Positions 44,675 to 53,310 of a stretch of DNA of 64,000 bases are shown here, piece after piece. Source of the DNA: Aldehydirespirator sp965116865 (GTDB taxonomy: Bacteria > Actinomycetota > Acidimicrobiia > Acidimicrobiales > Aldehydirespiratoraceae); the NCBI GenBank assembly GCA_965116865.1, contig OZ220727.1, positions 1,612,001 to 1,676,000 on the forward strand, in the 5' to 3' direction. How positions within the stretch are numbered: the first letter of the stretch is position 1; each line of letters opens with the position of its first letter. The notes under the pieces were generated by a model, which was given only the letters and a program-made list of their open reading frames with translations, was not told the origin of the DNA and made no database searches. The position numbers and the translations under genes are program-made.

Positions 44675-44954
44675 CCGACGCCTCGTAGACGGGCACGGCC
44701 CGGGTGGCTGGCAGCGACAGCGGCTCGCCCGTCTCCAAGTCGAACATCGCCCCGTGGGCCGCGCACTCGATGACGCAGTCGTCGGCCTCCACCCAGCCTT
44801 CCGACAGCGAGACCTCGGCGTGCGAGCAGGTGTCGCCGATGGCGTACACGTCGTCACCGACACGCACCACAGCGACCGCGCGTCCGTCCAATTCGACCCG
44901 CCGGGCCGAGCCGGGCTCGAGTTCGTCGAGTGGGAACAGCTCGTGGGTCGTCAT
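44616..44954 (-). CDS. Rieske-type [2Fe-2S] ferredoxin
   Basis: 112 residues from ATG at 44954. The cluster ligands are in DTCSHAEVSLSEG and CAAHGAMFDLETGE (Cys-x-His, Cys-x-x-His). Small Rieske ferredoxins of the non-heme oxygenase type are often encoded within actinobacterial suf operons, between sufD and sufC, as here. It may donate electrons during cluster assembly; the exact role is not established. Confidence 0.9.
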   Translation of the reverse strand: MTTHELFPLDELEPGSARRVELDGRAVAVVRVGDDVYAIGDTCSHAEVSLSEGWVEADDCVIECAAHGAMFDLETGEPLSLPATRAVPVYEASVVGGMVVLKLEAGRGGGVS

Positions 44955-45000
44955 CGTGGAGTCTCCAATCTGGAACGGTCGGACCGGGCCGCGTCGGGCG

Positions 45001-46398
45001 TCACGCCGCAACACTCAACATCTGGTCGAGTTTCAGATACAGAGCCTGCCGGGCCGCGGCTTCGACGGCCCGGACCGGCAGCCCGTCGAGCACCTCGTTA
45101 AAGAAGCCGGCCACGATCAGGCGCTCGGCCGTCGGTGTCGGCACGCCTCGGCTCTCCAGGTAGAAGACCTGGTCGGGGTCCACCGGACCCACCGCGGAGG
45201 CGTGGCTGCAGCGCACGTCGTTGTTCTCGATCTCGAGGTTGGGCACCGACTCGGCCCAGGCTTCGGAACTGAGCTTGAGGTTGCGGTTGGTCTGGAAGGC
45301 GTTGGCGCCGCGGGCGTCGGGCCGCACCCGGATCAGCCCGGTGTACACGCTGCGGGCCGAGTCGCCCACCGCGCCCTTGTAGAGCAGGTTGGAGGTGGTG
45401 TCGGGCGCGGCATGGTCCTGGTAGGTGCGGAAGTCGAGGATCTGGTCTCCCGACCCGAAGTACGCCGACATCAGGTCGCCAGCGGCGCCCCGGCCCACTA
45501 GTCGGGCGTCGGTGCGGGTGCGGGCGTAGCCTCCGCCGAGCACGACCGAGGCGGCCGCCAGCGCGGCGTCGCGCTCCACCCTCGCGGCGTGGGCCGCGAT
45601 CTGGGTGGTCCCGCGGTCATGCTGCTGCAGGTTCACGAAGCCGAGCCTGGCACCGGGCCCGACGTCGAGCTCGACCACCGGAACGACCAGCGCCGAGCCG
45701 GCGGAGAGCTGCACGTCGAGCACCTCCGCCGACCCGCCCGGCCCGACCCTCACCACCAGCCGGGGGAAGGTGGCCGCGCCGGTCTCGCCCGCGTGGTGCC
45801 GCACCGCGATCACGCCGTCGACGGCCACTCCCGCGGGCACGTCCACCACGACGGGGCAGCCCATGAAGGCGTCGTTGAGCACGGTGAAGTAGTCGGCGGC
45901 GCCGTCGGCCACCGAGCCCAGCAACTCGGCGCCGCCGTCCGCATCGGCCAGCGGCCCGACCCGAACGCCGCGCGCGGCCAGTTCCCCCAGCCCCCTCGAG
46001 GCGACGATGCGCCCGTCGGCAACGTCGAGCACCGCAGCGACCGCACCGCCGGCAACGTCGAGAACCCCACCCGCCGCACCGCCGGCAACCTCGACAACCC
46101 CACCCGCCGCACCGCCGACAACGTCGAGCACCGCACCCGCCGCACCGCCGGCAACGTCGACAACCCCACCCGCCGCACCGACGACGGCCCGCTTCCCTTC
46201 CTGCGGAACGGGCGCGTCGGCGGCGACCGGGCGGTAGGCGGCCAGGTCGAGGTCCGCTATCGCGCTGTACCGCCACTCCTCGGCGGCGTCGGTGGGCGCG
46301 GGCGCCGCCGCGAAGCGTTCGGCGGCCTCAGCCCGGCGCCGCACCAGCCAGGGAGGGCCCGGCAGGCTGCGGGCCGCGTCAGTCGTGAAGGGATGCAC
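45001..46398 (-). CDS. sufD: Fe-S scaffold protein SufD
   Basis: 465 residues from GTG. The C-terminal beta-helix and helical region are typical (GLIRVRPDARGANAFQTNRN, LEIENNDVRCSHASAVGPVD, FYLESRGVPTPTAERLIVAGF). SufD pairs with SufB on SufC2. Residues about 72-128 are five to six copies of a 12-residue repeat (VVDVAGGAAGGV-like, 36 bp at DNA level) inserted in the N-terminal region. Confidence 0.9.
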   Translation of the reverse strand: MHPFTTDAARSLPGPPWLVRRRAEAAERFAAAPAPTDAAEEWRYSAIADLDLAAYRPVAADAPVPQEGKRAVVGAAGGVVDVAGGAAGAVLDVVGGAAGGVVEVAGGAAGGVLDVAGGAVAAVLDVADGRIVASRGLGELAARGVRVGPLADADGGAELLGSVADGAADYFTVLNDAFMGCPVVVDVPAGVAVDGVIAVRHHAGETGAATFPRLVVRVGPGGSAEVLDVQLSAGSALVVPVVELDVGPGARLGFVNLQQHDRGTTQIAAHAARVERDAALAAASVVLGGGYARTRTDARLVGRGAAGDLMSAYFGSGDQILDFRTYQDHAAPDTTSNLLYKGAVGDSARSVYTGLIRVRPDARGANAFQTNRNLKLSSEAWAESVPNLEIENNDVRCSHASAVGPVDPDQVFYLESRGVPTPTAERLIVAGFFNEVLDGLPVRAVEAAARQALYLKLDQMLSVAA

Positions 46399-46404
46399 TC
46401 GGAG

Positions 46405-46833
46405 TCAGCCGCCGTCGCGGTACCGCCGCCGGAAACGCTCCCCCAGCCCGCCCCCGCCGGAGGATCCGCGGCCGCCCCTGCCCTTCTTGCGTTTGGGGCC
46501 CCGGGCGCGCCGGACTTTGCGGCGCTCGGCCTCCACCTCGGCGAGCACGTCGGGAGCGGCGGCGTTGACGATGTCCTCGGCCGCGTCGAGCAGCGCACCG
46601 ATGCTGTCATCGCTGCCCAGGCTCTCGGGCTCGGGCGGAGTCTCGGGGGTGACCAGCGAGCCGTAGCTCCAGTTGACGTCGGCCAGCCGCCGGGTGTACT
46701 TCGGGCAGTCGTCGGGACAGCGCCACGGCGCCTCGGGCGCCAGGTCGAGGTCGCACTTGCGGACGGTCTCGCCGTTGGGGTAGGCGCGCGACTCGAAGTA
46801 CTTGCAGTCCTGGCGCATCGGCATGCCTGCCAT
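46405..46833 (-). CDS. Conserved Cys-motif protein inside the suf cluster
   Basis: 142 residues. Four cysteines near the N-terminus (DCKYFESR, RKCDLDL, WRCPDDCPKY) could bind a metal or Fe-S cluster, followed by an acidic helix and a basic, glycine-rich tail (RKKGRGGRGSSGGGG). Encoded between sufB and sufD. I do not recognise a named family. Its start may be the second Met (MPMRQDCKYF). Confidence 0.65.
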   Translation of the reverse strand: MAGMPMRQDCKYFESRAYPNGETVRKCDLDLAPEAPWRCPDDCPKYTRRLADVNWSYGSLVTPETPPEPESLGSDDSIGALLDAAEDIVNAAAPDVLAEVEAERRKVRRARGPKRKKGRGGRGSSGGGGLGERFRRRYRDGG

Positions 46834-46918
46834 TGTGGCAGGCCGCCGGCCCGTCGCGTCGCGCCCCGGCCCAGACGTCCGCAGCCCGCGACCGAGCCCC
46901 GGCCCCGGATCCGGCGGG

Positions 46919-49543
46919 TCAGCCGACGCTGCCCTCCATCTGGAGCTCGATCAGGCGGCTCCACTCCACCGCGTACTCCATGGGCAGGGTGCGGGTGACC
47001 GGCTCGATGAAACCGTTGACGATCAGGCCCATGGCCTGCTCCTCGGTGAGGCCCCGGCTCCTCAGGTAGAAGAGCTGGTCGTCGGCCACCTTCGACACGG
47101 TGGCCTCGTGGCCGATCACCGCGTCGCCGGAGCCGACCTCCATGTAGGGGTAGGTGTCCGACACGGAGTCACCGTCGAGGATCAGGGCGTCGCACTGCAC
47201 GTGGCTCTTGCATCCGTGGGCGTCGTCCTCGACCCGCACCAGCCCCCGGTACGACGTGCGGCCCCCGCCCGAGGAGATCGACTTGGAGACGATCTTGGAG
47301 GTGGTCTCGGGCGCGGCGTGGGTCATCTTGGCCCCGGTGTCCTGATGCTGGCCCGGCCCGCCGTAGGCCACCGACAGCACCTCGCCCGACGCTTTCGGCC
47401 CTACCATCACCACCGCCGGGTACTTCATGGTGAGCTTGGAGTTGTGGACTATGAAGCCCTCCGAAACGAAATTGCCGGTCCCCTCGACCTCGATGTCCCA
47501 GGTGGGCACGGTCTCGGTGCCGGCGCCCACCTCGACGTCGCGGATCTCAACGCTTGACGGAAGTTCGATCTGCGATCGGCCCACCCGCCGGAAGTGGCGG
47601 AGAGTCGGCTCAGGCCGGCGGGCTGCAGCGTCGCGCAGCTCGGCCGACACCAGCGGCAGCATTCTCGCATCGGCCCCGAACTCCAGCCGGTGCGAGCCGC
47701 GTGCGGTGGAGGTGCAGCCGAGGATCTGCGCTCGCCGCTCGCCCTCGAACTCGGTGAGGAGTCGAGACGAGATGCCGAGGCTGGTGAGAACGTCGCCAAC
47801 GCCTTCAAGCAGTTCTCGGTTGACGGACTTGACGGAGAAGCCGCGCCTGCCTGCGGGGGCACATCCGTCGGAGTCCAGACAGCCGGCCACAAATGACAGC
47901 CGCTGCGACTCGGGCAGGTCCAGCACCCAGGCCGGCACTCGCTTGCGGAGAGCGCCGGTCATGAAGCCATTGCTCTCCAGCAGATCGGCCAGATCGACGC
48001 TGTCCCAGGCCAGGGTCACGCCGTCGGCCCGCTCGGTAGGCGCAGTGGTCGGCATGATCCGGCCCAACAAGTCGACCAAGCGTGCCCGAGCCCTGTCCTG
48101 GCGGGGCACCGAGAACACGACCTCGGTCCAGCGACGTCCGCCCGAGTCTGCGCTGATCGAGTCGATGGAGCCGTCTCCGGTGAACAGGCCGAACAGCCAC
48201 ATGAGTTCGTCGGTGGTGGACTCCCCCACTGCGAGACGGTTCGGCTGCAGCCGCTCGGCGACGAATCCCTCGCTGTGCTGATCGCTGCTGGCGAACACCG
48301 GCACCGCCTCGGGCAGCTCCAGCTTGTGGGGCTCGCCGTAGTCGAGGCTGGAGATGGGCACGATGGCCTTCTCCAGTTGGTCGGCCCGCACGTAGGCCAG
48401 GTTGTACCGACCCAGCTTCTTGGGCTGCGAGGCGTCGCAGGCGTAGGAGTAGAACGGGTGGTTGTCGGTCACCCGCAGCCGCCGCGACCCGACTCGCACG
48501 TCGCGGACGATCTGTTCGCCTGAGTAGCGCTTGGCCGTGACCCGGTGCCAGCACAGCGATCCGGCCGCCTCGTCGTAGGACAGCACCTCGTCGCCGGGCA
48601 TCACCAGCTCGATCGGCTTCGTGCCTCCCCGGGTGGTCACCCGCGAGCCTTCGGCCAGGCAGCCGATATTGCCGTCTATCCATTCCATGTGGCCCTCGGC
48701 CTCTACCCGGGCCCGTTTGGTGACCAGGTTGTAGACGTTGTCGGACCAGTTCTGGATGGTGGTGTAGGTGACCCTGGCCGAGCGGCCCACCACGATCTCC
48801 ACCACCGCGGAGTGCAGCGAGTCGGTGGAGTAGGTCGGCGCGGAGCAGCCCTCGATGTAGTGGACCTTCGAGCCTTCGTCGGCGATGATCAAAGTGCGCT
48901 CGAACTGGCCCATGTTCTCGGCGTTGATGCGGAAGTAGGCCTGCAGCGGCGCCTCGACCTCCACCCCGGGCGGCACGTAGATGAACGACCCGCCCGACCA
49001 CACCGACGAGTTCAGCGCCGAGAACTTGTTGTCGTTGGGCGGGATCACCGTGCCGAAGTGCTGCTTCACCAGCTGCGGGTACTCCCGCAGGGCGGTGTCC
49101 ATGTCGCAGAACAGCACCCCCTGAGCCTCGAGGTCCTCGCGGTTGCGGTGGTACACCACCTCGCTCTCGTACTGGGCGGTCACGCCGGCCAGGTACTTGC
49201 GCTCTGCCTCGGGGATCCCTAGGCGCTCGTAGGTGTTCTTGATCGACTCCGGGACCATGTCCCAGTCGTTGGCGAGGGTGTCGGTGGGCTTGATGTAGTA
49301 GTAGATGTCGTCGAAGTCGATGCCGGTGGTGTCACCGCCCCAGGTCGGGCGGGGCCGGCGCTCGAAACGGCGGTGCGACTTCAGCCTGAAGTCGAGCATC
49401 CACTGGGGCTCGCCCTTGAGCCACGACATCTCGGTGATGATGTCGCGGTCGAGGCCCTTCTTGGGCTTGAAGACGTAGTCCTCCTCGTCGCTCCAGCCCA
49501 GCTGGTAGCGGCTGAGGTCCACGCCGATGTCAGCGGTGGTCAT
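46919..49543 (-). CDS. sufB: Fe-S scaffold protein SufB, interrupted by an intein
   Basis: 874 residues translated; after splicing 467, the normal SufB size. N-extein residues 1-294 (YQLGWSDEEDYVFKPKKGL to HMEWIDGNIG), intein 295-701, C-extein from Ser702 (SKLTMKYPAVVMVGPKASG). Conserved SufB segments such as RGGGRTSYRG (here GGGRTSYRGLVRVEDDAHG) and KVADDQLFYLRSRGLTEEQA are intact. First gene of the cluster. Cluster assembly would depend on intein excision. Confidence 0.93.
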   Translation of the reverse strand: MTTADIGVDLSRYQLGWSDEEDYVFKPKKGLDRDIITEMSWLKGEPQWMLDFRLKSHRRFERRPRPTWGGDTTGIDFDDIYYYIKPTDTLANDWDMVPESIKNTYERLGIPEAERKYLAGVTAQYESEVVYHRNREDLEAQGVLFCDMDTALREYPQLVKQHFGTVIPPNDNKFSALNSSVWSGGSFIYVPPGVEVEAPLQAYFRINAENMGQFERTLIIADEGSKVHYIEGCSAPTYSTDSLHSAVVEIVVGRSARVTYTTIQNWSDNVYNLVTKRARVEAEGHMEWIDGNIGCLAEGSRVTTRGGTKPIELVMPGDEVLSYDEAAGSLCWHRVTAKRYSGEQIVRDVRVGSRRLRVTDNHPFYSYACDASQPKKLGRYNLAYVRADQLEKAIVPISSLDYGEPHKLELPEAVPVFASSDQHSEGFVAERLQPNRLAVGESTTDELMWLFGLFTGDGSIDSISADSGGRRWTEVVFSVPRQDRARARLVDLLGRIMPTTAPTERADGVTLAWDSVDLADLLESNGFMTGALRKRVPAWVLDLPESQRLSFVAGCLDSDGCAPAGRRGFSVKSVNRELLEGVGDVLTSLGISSRLLTEFEGERRAQILGCTSTARGSHRLEFGADARMLPLVSAELRDAAARRPEPTLRHFRRVGRSQIELPSSVEIRDVEVGAGTETVPTWDIEVEGTGNFVSEGFIVHNSKLTMKYPAVVMVGPKASGEVLSVAYGGPGQHQDTGAKMTHAAPETTSKIVSKSISSGGGRTSYRGLVRVEDDAHGCKSHVQCDALILDGDSVSDTYPYMEVGSGDAVIGHEATVSKVADDQLFYLRSRGLTEEQAMGLIVNGFIEPVTRTLPMEYAVEWSRLIELQMEGSVG
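47441..48661 (-). other. Intein in SufB (407 residues, LAGLIDADG-type)
   Basis: Begins with Cys295 (CLAEGSRVTTRGG, block A), has the TDNHPFYS block B, two degenerate LAGLIDADG motifs (WLFGLFTGDGSID and FVAGCLDSDGCAP), and ends in the splice motif FVSEGFIVHN followed by Ser+1. All residues for protein splicing are present. The homing endonuclease keeps an acidic residue in both motifs, so activity is possible. Confidence 0.92.
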
Positions 49544-49562
49544 GGGGAACCCCCGATCCGCT

Positions 49563-49670
49563 CGTGCTTGCAGTTCCTAATCTATCGCGCTGGCCGGTGT
49601 GTCGGCGGTGACGGTCTCGGTGTAGGTGCCGTCGCGTGCTTGCAGTTCCGAATCTATCGCGCTGGCCGGT
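49563..49670. repeat. Repeat-spacer-repeat, exactly 36/36/36, at the sufB promoter
   Basis: A 36-bp sequence (starts CGTGCTTGCAGTTCC) at 49563-49598 and 49635-49670, one mismatch, flanks a unique 36-bp spacer. It occupies most of the 164 bp upstream of sufB. Confidence 0.85.
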
Positions 49671-49707
49671 CATCATGCGATGCGGCTTGTGAGACGACAC
49701 TGGCCGG

Positions 49708-50226
49708 TCAGGCGAGGCGACGCTGCTCGGCAAGGTAACGGTGGCCCCTCTGGGCGTAGACGGCGGCGTTGCGCTGGTTGTGGCCGTGTTCCATTGCGTC
49801 CTCGCGGATGCGGGCGGGGGTTCCGAGCGCCATGGCCCTGGCCGGCACCACCGTACCGCCGGTCACGGTGGCGTTGGCCCCGACCAGTGCGTCGGGGCCA
49901 ACGCGGGCGTCGTGCATCACCACCGCCCCCACCCCTATCAGCGATCCGTCCAGCACGGCGCATCCCTCCAGATGGGCCTGATGGCCGATGGTGACGCCAT
50001 CTCCGACGATGGTGGGATGATCGGGCATGCAGTGGATCACCGCGCCGTCCTGCACGTTGCTGCGGGCGCCTATGCGGATCAGCCCGTCGTCTCCCCGCAG
50101 CACTGCGTTGGGCCACACGGAGGCCTCCGGGCCGAGCTCGACATTCCCGATCACCACCGCCAGCGGATGCACGTAGGCGGTGGGATCGATCCTAGGCTCC
50201 AGGTCGCCGAGCGCATAGATCGCCAT
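49708..50226 (-). CDS. Gamma carbonic anhydrase family protein
   Basis: 172 residues, left-handed beta-helix of hexapeptide repeats. Metal-binding histidines appear in VIHCMPDHPTIVGDGVTIGHQAHLEG-type spacing (His65, His82 and His87 by count), as in CamH/YrdA proteins; RGDDGLIRIGARSNVQDG is typical. Hydrates CO2 or acts as an acyltransferase-like protein; activity not certain. Starts immediately after the stop of the flavin reductase (0 bp). Confidence 0.88.
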   Translation of the reverse strand: MAIYALGDLEPRIDPTAYVHPLAVVIGNVELGPEASVWPNAVLRGDDGLIRIGARSNVQDGAVIHCMPDHPTIVGDGVTIGHQAHLEGCAVLDGSLIGVGAVVMHDARVGPDALVGANATVTGGTVVPARAMALGTPARIREDAMEHGHNQRNAAVYAQRGHRYLAEQRRLA

Positions 50227-50745
50227 CTAGAGCCCCGCCACCCGGCCGTAGCCGCCATTCAGGAAGATCAGCGGCCCGGGCGTCGATTGGCTATCGCCGT
50301 CGGCCGTGCCAAGGGCGACGACCCGACCTACCACGATGTCGTGGTCACCGGCGGAGTGGACCGCCTCGACGCGGCAATCGATCCAGGCCACGCATCCCTC
50401 GATCACCGGTGCGCCGGTGACCTCCACCCTGGTGCGCAAGCCGTCGAAACGGTCATCGATCTTGCTGGCGAACGCAAATGACACGTCGGCCTGGTCATCG
50501 CCCAGAATGTTTACGCAGAAGCTGCCCACGTTGCGTATCCGGATCCACGAGTCGGAGTCGCGGCCGGGACAGAACGACACCAGGGGCGGGTCCAGCGAGA
50601 CGCTGGTGAACGATCCGATCGTCATTCCCTCAGGGCCGCCGGCACAGGCCGCGGTCACCACCGTGACGCCGGTCGGGTAGTGGCCCAGCACCCGGCGAAA
50701 CTCGCGGCCATCTATGGAGTCGCTCCCGCCGCTGCTTCTCCCCAT
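50227..50745 (-). CDS. Flavin reductase family protein
   Basis: 172 residues. The FMN-binding split-barrel pattern is clear: EFRRVLGHYPTGVTVVTA, MTIGSFTSVSLDPPLVSFCP, GSFCVNILGDDQ, and the C-terminal GGYGRVAGL. Such proteins reduce FMN/FAD for two-component monooxygenases. No oxygenase is adjacent. Operon with the carbonic anhydrase gene. Confidence 0.87.
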   Translation of the reverse strand: MGRSSGGSDSIDGREFRRVLGHYPTGVTVVTAACAGGPEGMTIGSFTSVSLDPPLVSFCPGRDSDSWIRIRNVGSFCVNILGDDQADVSFAFASKIDDRFDGLRTRVEVTGAPVIEGCVAWIDCRVEAVHSAGDHDIVVGRVVALGTADGDSQSTPGPLIFLNGGYGRVAGL

Positions 50746-50808
50746 CGCATCGGAAGGCTACGGGCAGCCGTCAACCGCTCGCAAACCTCTCGAATGCACC
50801 GTCGAGAA

Positions 50809-50918
50809 GGTGGCCGTCAACGCTGCGATGGCCGGCTGTGACGACCTGCTTCACGGATCGCCTTGGCAGCAGCAACAGCCGGTGGCCGTCAACGCTGCGA
50901 TGGCTGGCTGTGACGACC
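50809..50918. repeat. Repeat-spacer-repeat, 38/34/38
   Basis: GGTGGCCGTCAACGCTGCGA begins copies at 50809 and 50881 (period 72) around a unique 34-bp spacer; one mismatch. Confidence 0.8.
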
Positions 50919-50965
50919 CGTCGTCGAGTGAGCATCCAAGGCCTCTCACCCCCAGTCCTCTGTCT

Positions 50966-51262
50966 CTGACAGGAAGCGCGGCGCGTTCACGATCCTGGCG
51001 CTGCCGGTGGCCCATTCGGGTTCACCGCCCGGGGAGGCCTGACAGGAAGCACGGCGCGTTCACGATCCTGGCGCGCTGCGCCGAGGACGCGGGGCAGCAG
51101 ACTCTCGACGCTGACAGGAAGCGCGGCGCGTTCACGATCCTGGCGCGCTGCGCCGAGGACGCGGGGCAGCAGACTCTCGACGCTGACAGGAAGCGCGGCG
51201 CGTTCACGATCCTGGCGCGCTGCGCCGAGGACGCGGGGCAGCAGACTCTCGACGCTGACAGG
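50966..51262. repeat. CRISPR-like array: 36-bp repeat with two different spacers
   Basis: Copies of a 36-bp repeat (starts CTGACAGGAAGCGCGGCG) at 50966, 51039, 51111 and 51183, with an 8-bp fragment at 51255. Spacer 1 (51002-51038, 37 bp) differs from spacer 2 (36 bp), which occurs three times. There is no leader, no cas gene nearby and no palindromic repeat, so I do not call it a CRISPR. Confidence 0.75.
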
Positions 51263-51468
51263 CGCGAGCGTGGAGCGGGCACACACAAAACCATCGAAAC
51301 AGCGAATGGTCCGACGCGGCCGCCGCGAGCGTGGAGCGGGCACCGATGTACGCCACCGCGGCCAGGGCGGCGGTGCGGCGGCCGCGTGCGTGGGGCGGGC
51401 ACACAACTTCGGCGCGATCCCCACCGCAGGCCGCTGGCGGCAGCCGCGGGCGTGGGGCGGGCACGGTC
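51261..51468. repeat. Four degenerate 21-bp repeats with unique spacers
   Basis: GCGAGCGTGGAGCGGGCAC-type motifs at about 51264, 51325, 51384 and 51446 (spacing 61, 59, 62) with three unrelated spacers of about 38-40 bp. Confidence 0.6.
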
Positions 51469-51612
51469 ATCGGGCAGGATCCGCGGATCGCGTCGCCGCG
51501 TGGGAAGTCGACGTCGGGGGCGGCGCGGCGGGCCGGGTCGGGCCGCGCGCTGGGGGGTCGCCGACGAGTTGGGACGCAGTTCGCCCTCCGGTGAGCGTGT
51601 CGGTGAGCCGCT
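51469..51612. other. GC-rich stretch, nothing recognised
   Basis: No repeat, gene or regulatory site that I can support; open frames on both strands are typical of very GC-rich non-coding DNA. Confidence 0.4.
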
Positions 51613-51722
51613 GGGGCGCAGCGCTGATGGAGGCCGACACACAGCGCGTCGGGGTCTCGTCGAGGGTGTAGCCCACCGCCAGCCGGGGCGCAGCGCTGAT
51701 GGAGGCCGACACACAGCGCGTC
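51613..51722. repeat. Repeat-spacer-repeat, 38/34/38
   Basis: GGGGCGCAGCGCTGATGGAG begins copies at 51613 and 51685 (period 72) around a unique 34-bp spacer. Confidence 0.8.
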
Positions 51723-51757
51723 CGCATCGACAACGACACATGCCGCACGCTCCGACG

Positions 51758-51937
51758 CAAACAGGACGGCTCTCAAGGCAAGACGGTCGACAGCTTCGAC
51801 CACGCCCCCGCGTTGTACCCCGACGTGATCAAACAGGACGGCTCTCAAGGCAAGACGGTCGACAGCTTCGACCACGCCCCCGCGTTGTACCCCGACGTGA
51901 TCAAACAGGACGGCTCTCAGGGCAAGACGGTCGACAG
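51758..51937. repeat. Repeat-spacer array, 36 bp x3 with 36-bp spacers
   Basis: CAAACAGGACGGCTCTCAAG begins copies at 51758, 51830 and 51902, period exactly 72, with an identical 36-bp spacer twice; one mismatch in the third copy. Confidence 0.85.
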
Positions 51938-51956
51938 TGCTGTCGACAGACAGCGG

Positions 51957-52285
51957 TTAACCGAGGCAACCACAGACGTTGTCTCCACGATTCGGGGGGA
52001 CGCCCAGGCACCGCTCGCGGCGGGCGATGAACCTGGTGTGCTCGGGCCAGTCCTTGAGCTTGACGTGGGCGCTGAGGTCTGCGACCTGGGCGCTGTCGTC
52101 GGGCTCGCCGTCGGCGCGCAGCGCCGGCTGCCAACTCTCGCGGTCGAAGCGGCTGTGGTCGACAGCCGCGGTGACCTCGTTGTTCGAGCGCGCCGTCAAC
52201 AAGAACTCGATGTTGCGCGCCCGGCAGGCCTTCGCGATCTCCGCAGAGCACCCGGCCGCGTCTGTGCGCAGCTGCATCCCCGCGC
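51957..52285 (-). pseudogene. IS1380-family transposase fragment
   Basis: About 108 codons matching the middle of IS1380 DDE transposases: LRTDAAGCSAEIAKACRARN with the catalytic-type Asp, then FLLTARSNNEVTAAV, WQPALRADGE and WPEHTRFIARRERC. No N-terminal third is found upstream and the frame ends soon after GVPPNRGDN, so it is a dead fragment. Confidence 0.6.
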
Positions 52286-52480
52286 CCGGGTCGCGTCGTC
52301 GCCGTCTCGGTGCCCGGCTGCGACCTCGGCATGCAGCTTGGAGATTTGTTGTTGTCGTTTCTTGCAGCGGTTCGGTCCCTGTTGCCCTCGGCTCTGAGCG
52401 CGTTGCAGCACAGCGAGCTTCGCCAAGGAGAGTGTTGATTATGTCCCAAAATCGCGATATCGCTGTCACAAAACCGCAGG

Positions 52481-52850
52481 TCAGAAGGTTGTGCACTGCG
52501 CGAAATCGGCATTACTCAACAGTCTCCAAAGCGTGCTCCAACGGTTTCGGGCGCGGTACCCGTTCGCAGCCGCTTCTTTGGATACCTCCGGCCACCACGG
52601 CTCACCCGTCTCACCATCAACACACAACTCGCGTTTCTCGATGTTCCACCGTCTACGGAACTCAGGAAACGACTTCAACTGCTCCAACCCCGCCTCTGTT
52701 CCCGCATCCTTCGCTTCGTTGTACTCGTCGATCTGCTCTCTGAACCTCGCCACAGCCCAGTTGCACGCCTTGCGGCGCATCCCGGCATGACGACGAACCA
52801 ACACCTTCGCCGCTTCGTCAGGGTCAAGCCGGAACTTGAACGACTAAGAG
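52481..52850 (-). pseudogene. TnpB (IS607/IS605-type) N-terminal fragment
   Basis: Reading SFKFRLDPDEAAKVLVRRHAG directly after a stop codon, then MRRKACNWAVARF, FRRRWNIEKREL and PWWPEVSKEAAANGY. This is the N-terminus of the TnpB/OrfB RNA-guided nuclease family (usually AxRxxYNW and PWxxENSKEA). It breaks off before the RuvC domain. The probable partner tnpA remnant lies just upstream at 53.0-53.3 kb. Confidence 0.65.
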
Positions 52851-52851
52851 C

Positions 52852-52985
52852 GTCCGCGAATAGGTGAGAGCCGATTGTGTCGCAGCGGTGTCATTCCCGC
52901 TCTTGTTCGCTGCGCTCACGGGCCGCTCGGGCCACGGCCTCGCCCGTATGATCCGGACTGGCCCGCCTATTCGCTCGGCCTCTAA
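52852..52985 (+). repeat. Dispersed intergenic repeat, copy inside IS607 remnant
   Basis: Near-full copy (GTCGCAGCGGTGTCATTCCC, CGCTCTTGTTCGCTGCGCTC, TATTCGCTCGGCCTCTA) lying between the tnpA and tnpB remnants, so it inserted after the IS arrived. Confidence 0.75.
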
Positions 52986-53025
52986 TACGACCAGCCATCA
53001 GGCAACACCTCCCGACGTTCACACA

Positions 53026-53259
53026 TCAACCAACCCCGCCAACATCAACGTTCCATGCCGAAGCCAACGCAGCCTCCGCACGACGCTTCGCGCCACACCA
53101 ACCGTATACACGAGCACACAACCAAGTCACAACCTCAACCAGGTCACACACCAGATCGTCGTCCAGTCCACCGTCATCAACGACCTCTATCCCCCGACCC
53201 GAACCCGCCAACGCCGCTTGCACATACCCGAACAAATGTGCAAATCCCCGGGGAGTCAC
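53026..53259 (-). pseudogene. IS607 serine-recombinase (TnpA) C-terminal remnant
   Basis: FGYVQAALAGSGRGIEVVDD then LDDDLVCDLVEVVTWLCARV and YGWCGAKRRAEAAL resembles the C-terminal end of IS607 TnpA (typically LVDDLVxDMxEVLTSFCARLYGRRxARNRA). Catalytic N-terminus missing. Same strand and order as expected for tnpA-tnpB. Confidence 0.5.
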
Positions 53260-53310
53260 GAGAGCGCCGGCTCGTTCGGGCTGCTCTCTGCATCAGCAGA
53301 GCGGCCGGAG

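Noticed and set aside
50966..51262. Conventional CRISPR array
   Set aside because: Only two distinct spacers, no leader, no cas genes in the window, repeat not palindromic; treated as an unusual repeat locus instead.
50714..52030. 438-codon plus-strand open frame over the repeat hotspot
   Set aside because: It reads through five unrelated repeat arrays and has no domain-like segment.
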